From contig JANDJI010000001.1 of NCBI GenBank assembly GCA_024331125.1, forward strand, positions 280,001-344,000: 64,000 nucleotides of DNA. Reading direction: 5' to 3'. The position numbers were made by a program, and so were the translations under genes. The notes beneath the pieces were generated by a model that saw only the letters and a list, made by a program, of their open reading frames with translations, was not told the origin of the DNA and ran no database searches. This DNA comes from Nitrospira sp. GTDB taxonomy: Bacteria; Nitrospirota; Nitrospiria; Nitrospirales; Nitrospiraceae. Shown one piece after another: positions 16,667-26,111 of the stretch. Positions within the stretch are counted from its first letter, which is position 1; each line of letters begins with the position of its first letter.

Positions 16667-16815
16667 CGGCGCCTTGTACCGACGACGCGCCTGGAAGCTG
16701 ATGGTGGCGCTGCTCGCCATGCGGCAGGCGACCGCCTTCGTCATTTTCACCCTCCCGCTCATCCCGCTCTCACTCGCCACCGGCAACGGCTTTCTGGAGA
16801 TGTGGACCTTCGCCG
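16667..16815 (+). pseudogene. Second, longer copy of the duplicated membrane-protein fragment
   Basis: This copy begins with the same GALYRRRAWKLM segment as 15729-15792 and runs on through a hydrophobic stretch (AFVIFTLPLIPLSLATG) to GNGFLEMWTF. It ends abruptly where the copA remnant on the other strand begins (16816). It has no start codon or ribosome site. It is probably the C-terminal piece of a membrane protein I cannot name, joined to copA by a deletion or rearrangement. Confidence 0.55.
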
Positions 16816-16977
16816 CCATTTCACCGGCACGGCGGTGCCGGCTTGTCCATCGACCGTGAAAGACCGCCCGCCGATCACGAGATCGATCCGCTCGCCGGAC
16901 AATGTGACGGGCTGCACCCCGGCCATGGCGAGCAGTCCCACCGCACTCATCCCTTTCAGGAACATCCGCCTTGACAT
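16816..16977 (-). pseudogene. copA: Truncated copA (multicopper oxidase) remnant, N-terminus only
   Basis: Only about 54 codons remain. They comprise a Tat signal MSRRMFLKGMSAVGLLAM and the start of the first cupredoxin domain, LSGERIDLVIGGRSFTVDG then QAGTAVPV. The same residues occur in the intact copA at 3087-4973 (LSGELIDLVINERSFTVDG). All copper-binding motifs are lost. It begins 9 nt after the czcA stop on the same strand, so the second metal operon once had the same efflux pump-copA order as the first. Confidence 0.88.
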
Positions 16978-16985
16978 ACCCCCTG

Positions 16986-19900
16986 CTACCCATCACTCGC
17001 TCTCGCCTCGGCGCGCCGTTCAAGCCACCGGTACAGGACCGGCAGCACGATCAACGTCAACAGGGTGGACGAGATCAGCCCCCCGATCACCACCGTCGCC
17101 AGCGGCCGCTGAATTTCGGAGCCAGGGCCGGTCGCAAGAAGCAACGGCGTCAGCCCCAGCGCGGCCACACAGGCGGTCATCAGCACCGGCCGAAGACGCA
17201 GCACCATGCCGGTCACGACCGCCTCGTCCAGCGGCACCCCCTGTCGCCTCAACTGATTGATGAACGAGATCTTCACCGTGCCGTTCAGCACGGCGACACC
17301 GAACAGGGCGATGAAGCCCACGGAAGCAGGAACCGACAGATACAGTCCCCTCAGTTTCAAGGCCACCAGCCCCCCGACCATCGCAAACGGGATCGCCAGC
17401 ATAATCAACGCCGCTTGTCTCCAGGAGCCAAACGTCAGATAGAGCAGGAGAAAAATCAGGCTGATGACCATGGGAACAACGAGGGTCAGTCGGGCCATCG
17501 CCCGTCGTTGATTTTCGAATTGCCCGCCCCACGTGATGTAATAGCCGGGTGGAAGTTTCACTTGCTGGGAGACGATCTCCTGCGCCTCCTCGACGGCGCC
17601 GACCAGATCACGCCCGATGACATTGGCCTCGATCACGAGCCGGCGGCTGGCCTGCTCGCGGCTGATTTGGGCCGGCCCTTCCACGATTTTGACATCGGCC
17701 AGTTCCCGCAAGGGAATGCGAGAGCCGTCCGGCGCCGTGACCCAGAGGGCGGCGATCGCCTCGACATCATTCCGCCGGTCGTCCGGGAATTTGACAACGA
17801 TCGGGAATCGCCACTGTCCTTCGAAGACTTCCCCCGCTCCGATGCCGGGCCCGACGGCCTTGATGACCTCCGTGACGTCCGACACGTTGATCCCATACCG
17901 CGCAACTTTGGAGCGGTCGATGCTCAGCATCAGGTAGTACAACCCTGACACCTGCTCCACCCGCAGATCGGACAGGCCCTTGACCTGCCGCAAGGCGCGA
18001 GCGATCTCATCCCCCTTGGCCCGCAAAATCTCCAGGTCGTCACCGAACAGCTTGACCGCCACCTGCGACCGGACACCCGACACCAATTCATCCACCCTCA
18101 TCGCGATGGGTTGGGTCAGGCCGAACGCAATGCCGGGCACCTGCGCCAATAGGCGACGGACCTGGTCTTCAATCTCGCCCTTGTTGCGCGCCTGCCATTC
18201 GGATTCAGGTTTCAGCAACACATACAGGTCGCTGAGTTCCATACCCATCGGATCGGTCCCCAGCTCATTCGCGCCGGTCCGAGAGACGACCGACCGCACG
18301 TCGGGGACGGCCAAGAGCAATCGCTCGATCTCGCCGGTCACGTTGAGCGATTCGCTCAAGCTGATGCTCGGCAGCCGCATCACGTTCACCACGATCGACC
18401 CCTCGTCCATGATCGGCACGAACTCGCGCCCGATGAACGGCACCAGAACCGCCCCCCCGGCCAAGATCCCCGCCGCACTGATCACCACAAGCGAGGTCCT
18501 CCGAAGAGCTGCTTCCAACAGGGTCCGATAGAGCCGCCGTCCCTCCAGCGAGAGACGCCGTTCTTTTCGTGACGAGAGGGGGTTCAGGAATCCCACACAG
18601 AGTGCCGGGATCACGGTCATCGACAAGGCCAAGGAACTCAACAAAGCGATCACGACCGTTTGCGCCAGGGGATGAAACATCTTGCCTTCGATCCCTTCAA
18701 GGGTCATCAGCGGCACAAAGGTCAACGCAATGATCAATTCCCCGAACAGACTCGGTCTCCGGACTTCCAAGACGGCACGCAGGGCCACGGAGAGCTTCTC
18801 GGCCGGACCAAGCGGCACGGATCGGCCGGCGGATGATTCACTCAAGTGACGTTCGACGTTTTCCACCTGCACGATCGCCGCATCGACGATCATGCCCAGC
18901 GAGATGGCCAGCCCGCCGAGCGACATCAGATTGGCCGAGAGGCCGATCTGCCGCATGATCAGAAACGTGGCGAGCGTTGCCAAGGGCAATATCAGGGACA
19001 CGACAACGGCACCGCGCAGGTTTCTTAAGAATCCATAGAGGACCAGGACGACGACCGCCGCTCCCTCCAGCAACGCCCGTTCGACGGTCGCAAGGGCCCG
19101 CGCCACCAGTTCGAGCCGGTCATAGAAGGGAACGATGGCGACCCCTTCCGGCAACAGTCGATTGATCAAGGCCACGTGCTCCTTGACGGCCGAGACCACC
19201 TCCCGCGAGTTGCCGCCCCGCAACATGACGGCGATGCCTTCCACGACCTCTCCCTTCCCGTCACGGGTCACGCCGCCCAACCGGACGGCATGACCGTGGC
19301 GCACCGCCGCCACATCCTTGAGATAGATCGGCGTGCCTCCGCGAGCCGCCACGACAATCCTCTCCAAGTCCTCGATGGAACGGGCCAGCCCCTGGCCATA
19401 GATCACCAGCTTGTCGCCCCCCCGCTCGATGTAGCCGCCGTCCGCGTTCCTGTTGTTTTCCGTCACCGCCGTTTGCACCTGACGCAGCGTCAGCCCCAGA
19501 CTGGCCAATCGGCCGGGGTCCACGAGCACCTCGTACTGTTTGGCGAGCCCCCCCAGCGTATCGACGTCGGCCAACCCCGGCACACTGCGCAACAGCGGTC
19601 GAATCACCCAGTCATGAAGCGTCCGCAGATCCTGAAGGCTCTGTCCCGGCCCTTCCACCAGATACATGAACACTTCGCTCAAACCCGTGCTGATCGGACC
19701 CAACATGGGCTCAAGACCTTGGGGCAGCCGGGACCGTGCTTGTATCAATCGCTCCAGCACGAGTTGGCGGGCAAAATAGACATCGACGGCATCATCGAAC
19801 ACCACCGTGACCACCGACAGCCCGTATCGGGAGACAGACCGCAGTTCGGTTTTGCCGGGCAGATTGGTCAACTCGATTTCAAGCGGAAAGGTGACGAGCC

Positions 19901-20087
19901 GTTCGATTTCGGTCGGCGCCAACGAGGGAGCGCGCGTGATGACCTGCACTTGCACCGGTGTGATTTCCGGGAACGCGTCGATCGGCAGCCGAACAAACGA
20001 GATGATGCCTCCCACGCCCAGGGCCAGGGCGCCGAGCAAAACCAGCCACCGTTGCTCCATGGACCAGCGGATGACCCGCTCGATCAT
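16986..20087 (-). CDS. czcA: CzcA-type heavy-metal RND efflux pump
   Basis: This inner-membrane RND antiporter of 1033 aa differs clearly from the CusA at 5023-8130. The TM4 motif GMIVDAAIVQVENVERHL and the porter segment IAMRVDELVSGVRSQVAVKL resemble divalent-metal (CzcA-like) pumps for Co, Zn or Cd, though copper cannot be excluded. The N-terminus MIERVIRWSMEQRWLVLL and the final TM ISSTLLTLIVLPVLYRWLE are intact. Its ATG at 20085-20087 overlaps the czcB stop by 4 nt. No outer-membrane CzcC gene is in the operon, so it may borrow the CusC at 9880-11190. Confidence 0.93.
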   Translation of the reverse strand: MIERVIRWSMEQRWLVLLGALALGVGGIISFVRLPIDAFPEITPVQVQVITRAPSLAPTEIERLVTFPLEIELTNLPGKTELRSVSRYGLSVVTVVFDDAVDVYFARQLVLERLIQARSRLPQGLEPMLGPISTGLSEVFMYLVEGPGQSLQDLRTLHDWVIRPLLRSVPGLADVDTLGGLAKQYEVLVDPGRLASLGLTLRQVQTAVTENNRNADGGYIERGGDKLVIYGQGLARSIEDLERIVVAARGGTPIYLKDVAAVRHGHAVRLGGVTRDGKGEVVEGIAVMLRGGNSREVVSAVKEHVALINRLLPEGVAIVPFYDRLELVARALATVERALLEGAAVVVLVLYGFLRNLRGAVVVSLILPLATLATFLIMRQIGLSANLMSLGGLAISLGMIVDAAIVQVENVERHLSESSAGRSVPLGPAEKLSVALRAVLEVRRPSLFGELIIALTFVPLMTLEGIEGKMFHPLAQTVVIALLSSLALSMTVIPALCVGFLNPLSSRKERRLSLEGRRLYRTLLEAALRRTSLVVISAAGILAGGAVLVPFIGREFVPIMDEGSIVVNVMRLPSISLSESLNVTGEIERLLLAVPDVRSVVSRTGANELGTDPMGMELSDLYVLLKPESEWQARNKGEIEDQVRRLLAQVPGIAFGLTQPIAMRVDELVSGVRSQVAVKLFGDDLEILRAKGDEIARALRQVKGLSDLRVEQVSGLYYLMLSIDRSKVARYGINVSDVTEVIKAVGPGIGAGEVFEGQWRFPIVVKFPDDRRNDVEAIAALWVTAPDGSRIPLRELADVKIVEGPAQISREQASRRLVIEANVIGRDLVGAVEEAQEIVSQQVKLPPGYYITWGGQFENQRRAMARLTLVVPMVISLIFLLLYLTFGSWRQAALIMLAIPFAMVGGLVALKLRGLYLSVPASVGFIALFGVAVLNGTVKISFINQLRRQGVPLDEAVVTGMVLRLRPVLMTACVAALGLTPLLLATGPGSEIQRPLATVVIGGLISSTLLTLIVLPVLYRWLERRAEARASDG

Positions 20088-21310
20088 AGGGGACCTCCGG
20101 TCGGCATCTGGTCACGGAGGATTTCGGATTTCAGCATGTAACTCCCTTCGGTCACGATCTCGTCGCCGGCCGCCAATCCTGCTTTCACTTCCACATAATC
20201 GTTGGAAGCGGCGCCGAGTTGAACGTCGCGCACTTCAAACCGGCCCGGCCCCCGCGAAAGAAACACAATCGTCCGACTGCCGACCTGTTGCACGGCCTTG
20301 CGCGGGATCGTCAACACCGGCCGCTCCGGCACCAGCAACGTCGCGTCGACGAACATGTGGGGGCGCAACCGCCGGTCGGGGTTGGGAAGCTCCAACCGCA
20401 CCATGATGGTTCTGGTGGCTGGATCGATTACCGCGCCAACGTAGGTCACGGTGCCGCGAAAGACGGTGTCAGGATACGCTGAGACACGAACCTCAGCCTC
20501 CAATCCCACCCGCAACAGGCCGGCTTGTTGCTCGGGAAAGTCCGCCCGCACCCACACGGTCGAGAGATCGGCCACGGTGAAAAGCGTCTGATTGACATCG
20601 ACCACTTCCCCGACCGTGGCATTGCGTTCGATGATGTCGCCGTGGAAGGGAGCCCGTAAAAACACCTGCGCGGCTTCCGCATGGGGCAGCTCCTTGGCGG
20701 TCAACCGTTGGATTTCGCGCTCCGTCATGCCCAACAAATGGAGCTTTTCTTCCGCCTCGTGCAGGTCGGCCTTGGCATTGTCCTGTTCCGCCTCGCGCCG
20801 TTGATATTCGGCGGCCCCGATGGCCCCTTCCTCGAACAACAGACGGGCCCGTTCGAGAGCCTTTTCGGCCATCCGGACGGCCGTTCTTCTTTTTCGATAT
20901 TCCAACAACGCTTCGCCGACGGCGGGACTGTCCAGCTTAAGAAGCGGATCGCCCGTTTTGACACGATCGCCGAGATTGGCATACACCGCCAAAATCCGTC
21001 CGGGTACTCGCACGCCCAAATGCGCCAAACGGTTTTCGTTTGGCAAAATCTTCCCCCCTTGCGCCTTGAGGGTCAGCCCCAGGGGGCGGATCGCCGCCTG
21101 GTCTGTTCGAATCTGAGCCGGCGTTTGACTGCTTTCCGGTAATTCAATAAGACCGGGCTGACGTCTTTCGTCTTCCACGCGAGGACCCTTTTTCGGCTCG
21201 GCCTCCTCCTGCTTGGGCTGACAGGCCGAGCAGATGAGAGCAACAGCCGCAAGGACGGCCAACCCATAGCCTGCGTCTTTCGATAGGCGATCCCTAACAT
21301 TCTTTCGCAT
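20084..21310 (-). CDS. czcB: CzcB-type periplasmic adaptor protein
   Basis: This 408-residue membrane-fusion protein pairs with CzcA. GGGGAG lies 8 nt before the ATG. The N-terminus has a hydrophobic segment ending ALICSACQ, an atypical lipobox, so it may be lipid-anchored or simply membrane-tethered. The barrel-sandwich halves are VRVPGRILAVYANLGDRVKTG and, after an alpha-helical hairpin (about 135-205), VFLRAPFHGDIIERNATVGE (each cut short here). The beta-barrel (WVRADFPEQQAG) and membrane-proximal domain (PHMFVDATLLVPE) follow. There is no Met-rich or His-rich extension. Confidence 0.93.
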   Translation of the reverse strand: MRKNVRDRLSKDAGYGLAVLAAVALICSACQPKQEEAEPKKGPRVEDERRQPGLIELPESSQTPAQIRTDQAAIRPLGLTLKAQGGKILPNENRLAHLGVRVPGRILAVYANLGDRVKTGDPLLKLDSPAVGEALLEYRKRRTAVRMAEKALERARLLFEEGAIGAAEYQRREAEQDNAKADLHEAEEKLHLLGMTEREIQRLTAKELPHAEAAQVFLRAPFHGDIIERNATVGEVVDVNQTLFTVADLSTVWVRADFPEQQAGLLRVGLEAEVRVSAYPDTVFRGTVTYVGAVIDPATRTIMVRLELPNPDRRLRPHMFVDATLLVPERPVLTIPRKAVQQVGSRTIVFLSRGPGRFEVRDVQLGAASNDYVEVKAGLAAGDEIVTEGSYMLKSEILRDQMPTGGPL

Positions 21311-21490
21311 GAGAACCGCTCCCCTTTCTCAGGCTTCCCTCTGCGAGAGAAACCAATAAGAGCCCCCGCGACCTGCGCATCGAGTCGAGTCGGGCCTCTC
21401 GGATCTTTCCGTTCAATGGGAAAAACGGCCGTCCGGCCTCACCCCGTGTTCGCCCACGGAGCAGAGCGGACCGAACGGACACAAGACCGG

Positions 21491-22024
21491 TCAGATGAAA
21501 AACAAAGGGGGAGCGCGAGAAGGATACTCGCCCAAAGTGGAGAACGAACGTCGTTCGCCGTTGTTCGGTCCTTCGAGACGAAGTTCACGATCAGGATCCC
21601 ATGGTATCGACTGGGCGACGCTCAATGGTTGGGTCGCCGGGGGAAGAAGCTGCCGTCGATCCGACGAGTCACCAAGCATCGTGAGGGCGAACTCGGCGTG
21701 GTGATCTCCGGCATGGAAAAGAGAATCCCCATGCTCGACATCACCGTCAGCATCGTTCTGATCGTAATCAAAGGCTCCGTGATGGTCGAATTCACACTCA
21801 AGATCCGGCGACCAGATGGTATGGACCAGGCCCCCATGGGTATGCCCTTCCTCTCCATGGTGGTGATCCACTTCGGGATGCACATGAACGAAGGGAACCG
21901 CCAGCACCCAGAGCCCGAGCCACGCCAGCACCATCAAACGGAACAAATCGTATTTTGGGAATGTGCATCGCATCACGAAGGGACTGTACCACCGTTGGGC
22001 ATGCACGGCAATCGTGCCCCTCAT
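21491..22024 (-). CDS. His-rich exported or membrane-anchored protein of the second metal operon
   Basis: This is a 177-residue protein of no named family. The ATG at 22022-22024 overlaps the ATPase stop as ATGA and has AAGG 7 nt upstream, so it should be coupled. A hydrophobic segment (about 27-45, [17 protein letters not shown]) is followed by a dense His/Asp/Glu region (about 46-112) with [27 protein letters not shown] and [10 protein letters not shown]. These are plausible Zn/Cu/Co ligands on the periplasmic side. The C-terminal third is not conserved-looking. It lies 180 nt before czcB and probably feeds metal to or buffers it for the pump. Confidence 0.7.
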   Translation of the reverse strand: MRGTIAVHAQRWYSPFVMRCTFPKYDLFRLMVLAWLGLWVLAVPFVHVHPEVDHHHGEEGHTHGGLVHTIWSPDLECEFDHHGAFDYDQNDADGDVEHGDSLFHAGDHHAEFALTMLGDSSDRRQLLPPATQPLSVAQSIPWDPDRELRLEGPNNGERRSFSTLGEYPSRAPPLFFI

Positions 22025-24645
22025 AGGTTTACCTTGCGCAACCGCAGAGCATTCGTGATGACAGAGACCGAGCTGAACGTCATGGCGGCGCTCGCGAACA
22101 TGGGGCTGAGCAACAATCCCACGAACGGATACAAAACACCCGCAGCGACCGGCACTCCGACCAGATTGTAGGCAAAGGCAAAGAACAGGTTCTGCTTGAT
22201 GTTTCGCATTGTGGCCATGCTCAAGCGCCTGGCCCGCACGAGAGCACGGAGATCGCCCTTGATCAACGTGATGCCGGCACTTTCAATAGCGATTCCCGCT
22301 CCGGTCCCCATCGCGATCCCCACGTCGGCCAGGGCCAGCGCCGGGGCATCGTTGACACCGTCGCCCGCCATTGCCACCACTCGCCCCTCCGCCTTAAGCT
22401 TGGCCACGATCTCCCCCTTTTGATCAGGCAGCACGCCGGCGATGACCTCATCCAAGCCAAGTTTCCTTGCAACTGCTTCGGCAGTCTGCCGATGGTCGCC
22501 GGTCAGCATGATCAACCGCAGTCCCTCCGCTTTCAACATGGCGACCGCCTCCGCGGTCGACGGCTTAATCGGATCGGAGACGCCAAGCAGCCCGGCCGGT
22601 TTGCCATCAATCGCTACGAAGACGACAGTGTGCCCATCTTTTCGTAGCCCCTCCGCCTCGGTATCGAAACGACCCATCTCTTTCGATGCCTCCTGGACCA
22701 CATCGCGAAGGAAGGGCAATGTTCCAACGGCCACCGACGTGCCCTCGACAAAGCCCAAGACCCCCTTGCCCGTCAATGACCGGAACTGTGTGGCCATCGT
22801 CAATCGAATGCCCCGATTTTTCGCGCCCGCCACAATCGCCTCGGCCAGTGGATGTTCGCTGCCCTGCTCAAGGCTTGCCGCCAACCGTAACAATTCCTGA
22901 TCGGACCACGGTTCGACCGCCACTACCGTCGTGAGTGCCGGCTTCCCTTCCGTCAACGTGCCGGTCTTGTCGAAGACGATCGTATCGACATGGCCAAAGG
23001 TTTCCAGTGCCTCGGCCTTCTTCACCAAGACACCGGCCATCGCCCCACGGCCGGTTGCGACCATGATCGACATGGGTGTCGCCAAGCCCAAGGCGCAAGG
23101 ACAGGCGATGATCAGCACCGCGACGGCATTGACCAAGGCATAGGCCAGTTTGGGTTCCGGCCCCCACAGGGTCCAAGCAATAGCCGTCAGCACGGCCACG
23201 CCGACCACCAGCGGGACGAAATAGGCCGCCACACGATCCGCGATCCGCTGAATCGGAGCTCGACTTCGCTGCGCCTCACTGACAATCTGCACGATCCTGG
23301 CCAGCAATGTCTCACGCCCTACCCGCTGCGCCCGCATCAGAATGCTGCCCGTGCCATTGATCGTGCCTCCTGTGACCGGACTGCCAGGCTCCTTGATCAC
23401 GGGCATCGACTCGCCCGTGATCAAGGACTCGTCGATCGACGTCGTCCCTTCCAGCACGACTCCATCAACCGGCACGCGATCGCCCGGACGGACACGCAAC
23501 CGGTCGCCCACTCGAACTTGCTCGATCGGAATGTCTTCCTCATGCCCGCCATCCCGCACGAGCCGCGCGGTGGCCGGCGCCAACTTGAGCAGCGCCCTGA
23601 TGGCGGATCCGGTTTGCGCGCGAGCCCGCAACTCCAACACCTGGCCCAACAACACCAGCACCGTGATAACCGCACTCGCCTCGAAATAGACCGGCACGGT
23701 ACCATCTGGCCGGTGAAACGAAGCGGGCAGCAGCGTGGGGGCGATGGTGGCGATGACACTGTAGCTGTAGGCCGCGCCGGTTCCCATCGCGATCAATGTG
23801 AACATATTCGGCGAGCGGTTCACGACCGAGGCCCAGCCCCGTTGAAAGAACGGCGCACCACCCCACAGCACAACCGGCGTGGCCAACAAGAGCTGCGCCC
23901 ATTGCAGCACGGTATTGCCGACCACCTGCTGGAGCGGCATGCCGGGAATCATGTCGGCCATCGCAAGCGCCGTGACCACCATCGCGGGAACGAGGCAGCG
24001 CCACAGCCGCCGGCTCATGTCGTCGAGTTCAGGATTGCCGGTTTCCTCCGCCGAGACGACCTTGGGCTCCAGCGCCATTCCACAAATCGGGCAGGCTCCC
24101 GGCTTGGTTTCCAACACTTCCGGGTCCATCGGGCAGATGTATTCAATAGTGCTCCCCGGTGGTACCGCCAGCGGTGCGACGACGCGCGGAGCCCGTCGGT
24201 CTGGCGGAGTCAGGTAGTAGGCAGGGTCTTCGCGAAATTTGTTCAAACAGCTTGTGGCGCAGAAATAGTAGGTTTTCCCCTGATAGACATGTGAACCGGC
24301 CGCGCGCTCCGGTTGGACCGTCATGCCGCAGACCGGGTCGATCTCCCCCTTTGGAGCCTCCCCTTTCGGCGCCTGCATCATCGGAAGCGGTTTTCGGGCA
24401 GAAGGAGCGGCTGAAGACGGAGCGGCGGGAGCTGTCATCAGGATCAGCGGCTTTCGCTTCAACGCCGCCTCGGGATCGGCGCGGAACCGTTCAAGACAGG
24501 ACCCTGCGCAAAAGTAATAGGTCGTGCCCTTATAGTCGTATTGCCCCGCCGCGCGGGCGGGATCGACGGTCATGCCGCAAATCGGATCAATCGCCATCGT
24601 CATGCCATGAAGGATAAAAAGAAACTCTGACTCCTTACGATTCAC
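22021..24645 (-). CDS. Copper-exporting P1B-type ATPase with two YHS domains and an HMBD
   Basis: This Cu(I)-type P-ATPase of 874 aa has unusual N-terminal metal modules. These are a YHS domain (about 19-62, [11 protein letters not shown] and [12 protein letters not shown]), a second YHS domain (about 101-145, [11 protein letters not shown] and [12 protein letters not shown]), then a heavy-metal-binding domain (about 168-193, [20 protein letters not shown]). Core motifs are TGES (410-413), the transmembrane CPC (515-517), phosphorylated Asp in DKTGT (D559), SEHPLA and [12 protein letters not shown]7/TM8 carry the YN and M..SS residues of Cu(I) pumps. The start used is GTG 24643-24645, overlapping the upstream stop. 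ATG at 24603 or 24597 is possible and would keep all domains. Confidence 0.93.
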   Translation of the reverse strand: MNRKESEFLFILHGMTMAIDPICGMTVDPARAAGQYDYKGTTYYFCAGSCLERFRADPEAALKRKPLILMTAPAAPSSAAPSARKPLPMMQAPKGEAPKGEIDPVCGMTVQPERAAGSHVYQGKTYYFCATSCLNKFREDPAYYLTPPDRRAPRVVAPLAVPPGSTIEYICPMDPEVLETKPGACPICGMALEPKVVSAEETGNPELDDMSRRLWRCLVPAMVVTALAMADMIPGMPLQQVVGNTVLQWAQLLLATPVVLWGGAPFFQRGWASVVNRSPNMFTLIAMGTGAAYSYSVIATIAPTLLPASFHRPDGTVPVYFEASAVITVLVLLGQVLELRARAQTGSAIRALLKLAPATARLVRDGGHEEDIPIEQVRVGDRLRVRPGDRVPVDGVVLEGTTSIDESLITGESMPVIKEPGSPVTGGTINGTGSILMRAQRVGRETLLARIVQIVSEAQRSRAPIQRIADRVAAYFVPLVVGVAVLTAIAWTLWGPEPKLAYALVNAVAVLIIACPCALGLATPMSIMVATGRGAMAGVLVKKAEALETFGHVDTIVFDKTGTLTEGKPALTTVVAVEPWSDQELLRLAASLEQGSEHPLAEAIVAGAKNRGIRLTMATQFRSLTGKGVLGFVEGTSVAVGTLPFLRDVVQEASKEMGRFDTEAEGLRKDGHTVVFVAIDGKPAGLLGVSDPIKPSTAEAVAMLKAEGLRLIMLTGDHRQTAEAVARKLGLDEVIAGVLPDQKGEIVAKLKAEGRVVAMAGDGVNDAPALALADVGIAMGTGAGIAIESAGITLIKGDLRALVRARRLSMATMRNIKQNLFFAFAYNLVGVPVAAGVLYPFVGLLLSPMFASAAMTFSSVSVITNALRLRKVNL

Positions 24646-25298
24646 CGTTTCGCATCATTCTCCAAGATGCTCCGAATGATCGTGACGACGTTTTCCGGTG
24701 TCATGTTGACGCCATCGACCTTGATATTGCCGTCAATCAGAATCGAAGGTGTAGAAGAGACCTGGATCCGCTCGCCCCAGCGCCGTCCTTCTTCGAATGC
24801 TTGGGCCGGCTTGCCGCTTGCCAATCCTGCTTCAAACGCCGCGACATCCAATCCCACTTCGCGAATCAACAGTTCGCGAATCGACCGGTCCAGCACACCG
24901 GTCATTTTGTCTTTGTGTATGGTCCGGAACAAGACCGCCTTCATTTCGTCGCCCCTTCCCATTATCTTGGCCTGCTCGTACATGTCGAAAGCAGTCGGCA
25001 ATTTCCCGTGGATGACGGGGAAGCCGACCATCGTGATCTCGATCTTGTCGCCGAATTCACGGCGCAACATCGGGATCGCCGTTTCCTCGAAATGGTGGCA
25101 ATGGGGGCAATAGAAATCGGCGAACTCGATGAGTTTGACTTTTCCCCGTTGATGAGTGGAGGGTTCGTCTTTCAAAAGTTCGTACTTGCCTTTGATCTCG
25201 GGAACCGCCGCGCCCACGCTGAGCGGTGCGCTCCCGACAGCAGCCAGGATAACGATACCCAATGCCGCCTTCCGCATCGATCTGTTCTGAACCATCAT
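24642..25298 (-). CDS. DsbA-like periplasmic thiol oxidoreductase
   Basis: This 218-residue thioredoxin-fold protein has a signal peptide (about 1-30, ending VGA) and an active-site CPHC in [14 protein letters not shown] cis-Pro loop [11 protein letters not shown] is followed by a helical insertion, as in DsbA/DsbC-type disulfide enzymes. AGGAG lies 6 nt before the first of two tandem ATG codons. It opens the second metal operon and overlaps the ATPase start by 4 nt. It probably keeps cysteines of exported metal-handling proteins in the right redox state, or makes disulfides in them. The exact direction cannot be read from sequence. Confidence 0.88.
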   Translation of the reverse strand: MMVQNRSMRKAALGIVILAAVGSAPLSVGAAVPEIKGKYELLKDEPSTHQRGKVKLIEFADFYCPHCHHFEETAIPMLRREFGDKIEITMVGFPVIHGKLPTAFDMYEQAKIMGRGDEMKAVLFRTIHKDKMTGVLDRSIRELLIREVGLDVAAFEAGLASGKPAQAFEEGRRWGERIQVSSTPSILIDGNIKVDGVNMTPENVVTIIRSILENDAKR

Positions 25299-25333
25299 CG
25301 CGCACTCCTTTCTGCATGATCCCTGGAGACTGT

Positions 25334-25373
25334 ATTATAGCGAATGCGAGGCCGTTTCGGTTTCTGTTACACT
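25334..25373. promoter_or_regulatory. Divergent promoters between the second metal operon and slp
   Basis: On the minus strand TATAAT lies at 25334-25339, serving the DsbA-like gene at 25298. On the plus strand an extended -10, TGTTACACT (TACACT at 25368-25373), would start transcription near 25380, one base before the slp ATG. No Shine-Dalgarno precedes slp, so that message may be leaderless. The two promoters face away from each other with 28 nt between their -10 boxes. Confidence 0.5.
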
Positions 25374-25380
25374 GACTTTT

Positions 25381-25926
25381 ATGGACAGACGACGCGGAGG
25401 ATTTCTTATCTGCACCGCGATTGTCTTCGCGGGGTGCGCCTCGACCGGCGAGTACACGGCACCGGCCTCGTCGTTGATCCCCTTCGTGGAAGTCGGCCGT
25501 TCTCCCGACATGTTCAAGGGACAGACCGTCACCTTCGGAGGCAAGGTCTTGACGGCGAAACGATCGGCGGAGGGGACCCGCCTTGAGATCCTCCAACTGC
25601 CGCTGGATTCGTCGCTTAAGCCAACGCATGATTTACAAAAATCGCAGGGCCGTTTTCTTGCGATCAAAAAAGAATTCCTCGATCCTGCCACGATTCCGGC
25701 CGGCACATTCGTCACCATTACCGGAGATGTGACTGGAGCCGCCATGTTGCCGCTCGATGAAACCGAGTATCGCTACCTCACCGTGGCCATCGCCGCCTTG
25801 CACGTCTGGCCGACCGAGGAGGAGCGACCGGCTCGTCCGCGCCCTTATCCCTATTACATCATGCCCGGCCCCTATTGGGGTCCGTACTGGCATCCCTATT
25901 GGTGGGGCCCCTGGCCCTACTGGTAA
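25381..25926 (+). CDS. slp: Slp/YeaY family outer-membrane lipoprotein
   Basis: This 181-residue lipoprotein has the lipobox FAGC (Cys19). The mature part has the Slp core: a strand pair around FKGQTVTFGGKVL and GTRLEILQLPLD, then GRFLAIKKEFLDPATIPAG and TITGDVTG. The C-terminus is a Pro/Tyr/Trp-rich tail (about 155-181, PYYIMPGPYWGPYWHPYWW) that the E. coli protein lacks. The family is induced by starvation or stress and its function is not known. It is transcribed divergently from the metal operon. A stable hairpin about 110 nt downstream may end its message. Confidence 0.85.
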   Translation: MDRRRGGFLICTAIVFAGCASTGEYTAPASSLIPFVEVGRSPDMFKGQTVTFGGKVLTAKRSAEGTRLEILQLPLDSSLKPTHDLQKSQGRFLAIKKEFLDPATIPAGTFVTITGDVTGAAMLPLDETEYRYLTVAIAALHVWPTEEERPARPRPYPYYIMPGPYWGPYWHPYWWGPWPYW

Positions 25927-26034
25927 GGGAATCGGCATGACTCCGTATAGGGGCGCGCCCCTTCTTAGACCTCATTTCCGGCACACCATCTAAGTCAAAA
26001 TGAAAGGGAGCAGTGGAGTGAAGACGAATGGTGT

Positions 26035-26071
26035 GCGGCGCGCCCTCCGGCGCGCCGCCGTTCGACTTTTT
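26035..26071 (+). terminator. Strong hairpin, possible terminator of slp
   Basis: A perfect 10-bp stem, GCGGCGCGCC (26035-26044) and GGCGCGCCGC (26049-26058), has a 4-nt loop. A T5 run follows about 9 nt after the stem, further than usual. A second, wider inverted repeat (GCACACCAT at 25981-25989 and ATGGTGTGC at 26028-26036) encloses the region between slp and the hairpin. Confidence 0.45.
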
Positions 26072-26111
26072 CGGGGAAATGCCCGGAACTCCCGCTGCGG
26101 ACCTCGCGGGA

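Noticed and set aside
16550..17260. Plus-strand frame over the copA remnant and the end of czcA
   Set aside because: It reads antisense through two identified features and has no start signal.
22990..24294. Long plus-strand frame opposite the copper ATPase
   Set aside because: Antisense shadow of an ATPase with all P-type motifs. It is Arg/His-rich with no recognisable fold.
26035..26058. Firm terminator call for the GCGGCGCGCC hairpin
   Set aside because: The T5 run is about 9 nt beyond the stem and other structure surrounds it, so it is listed only as a possible terminator.
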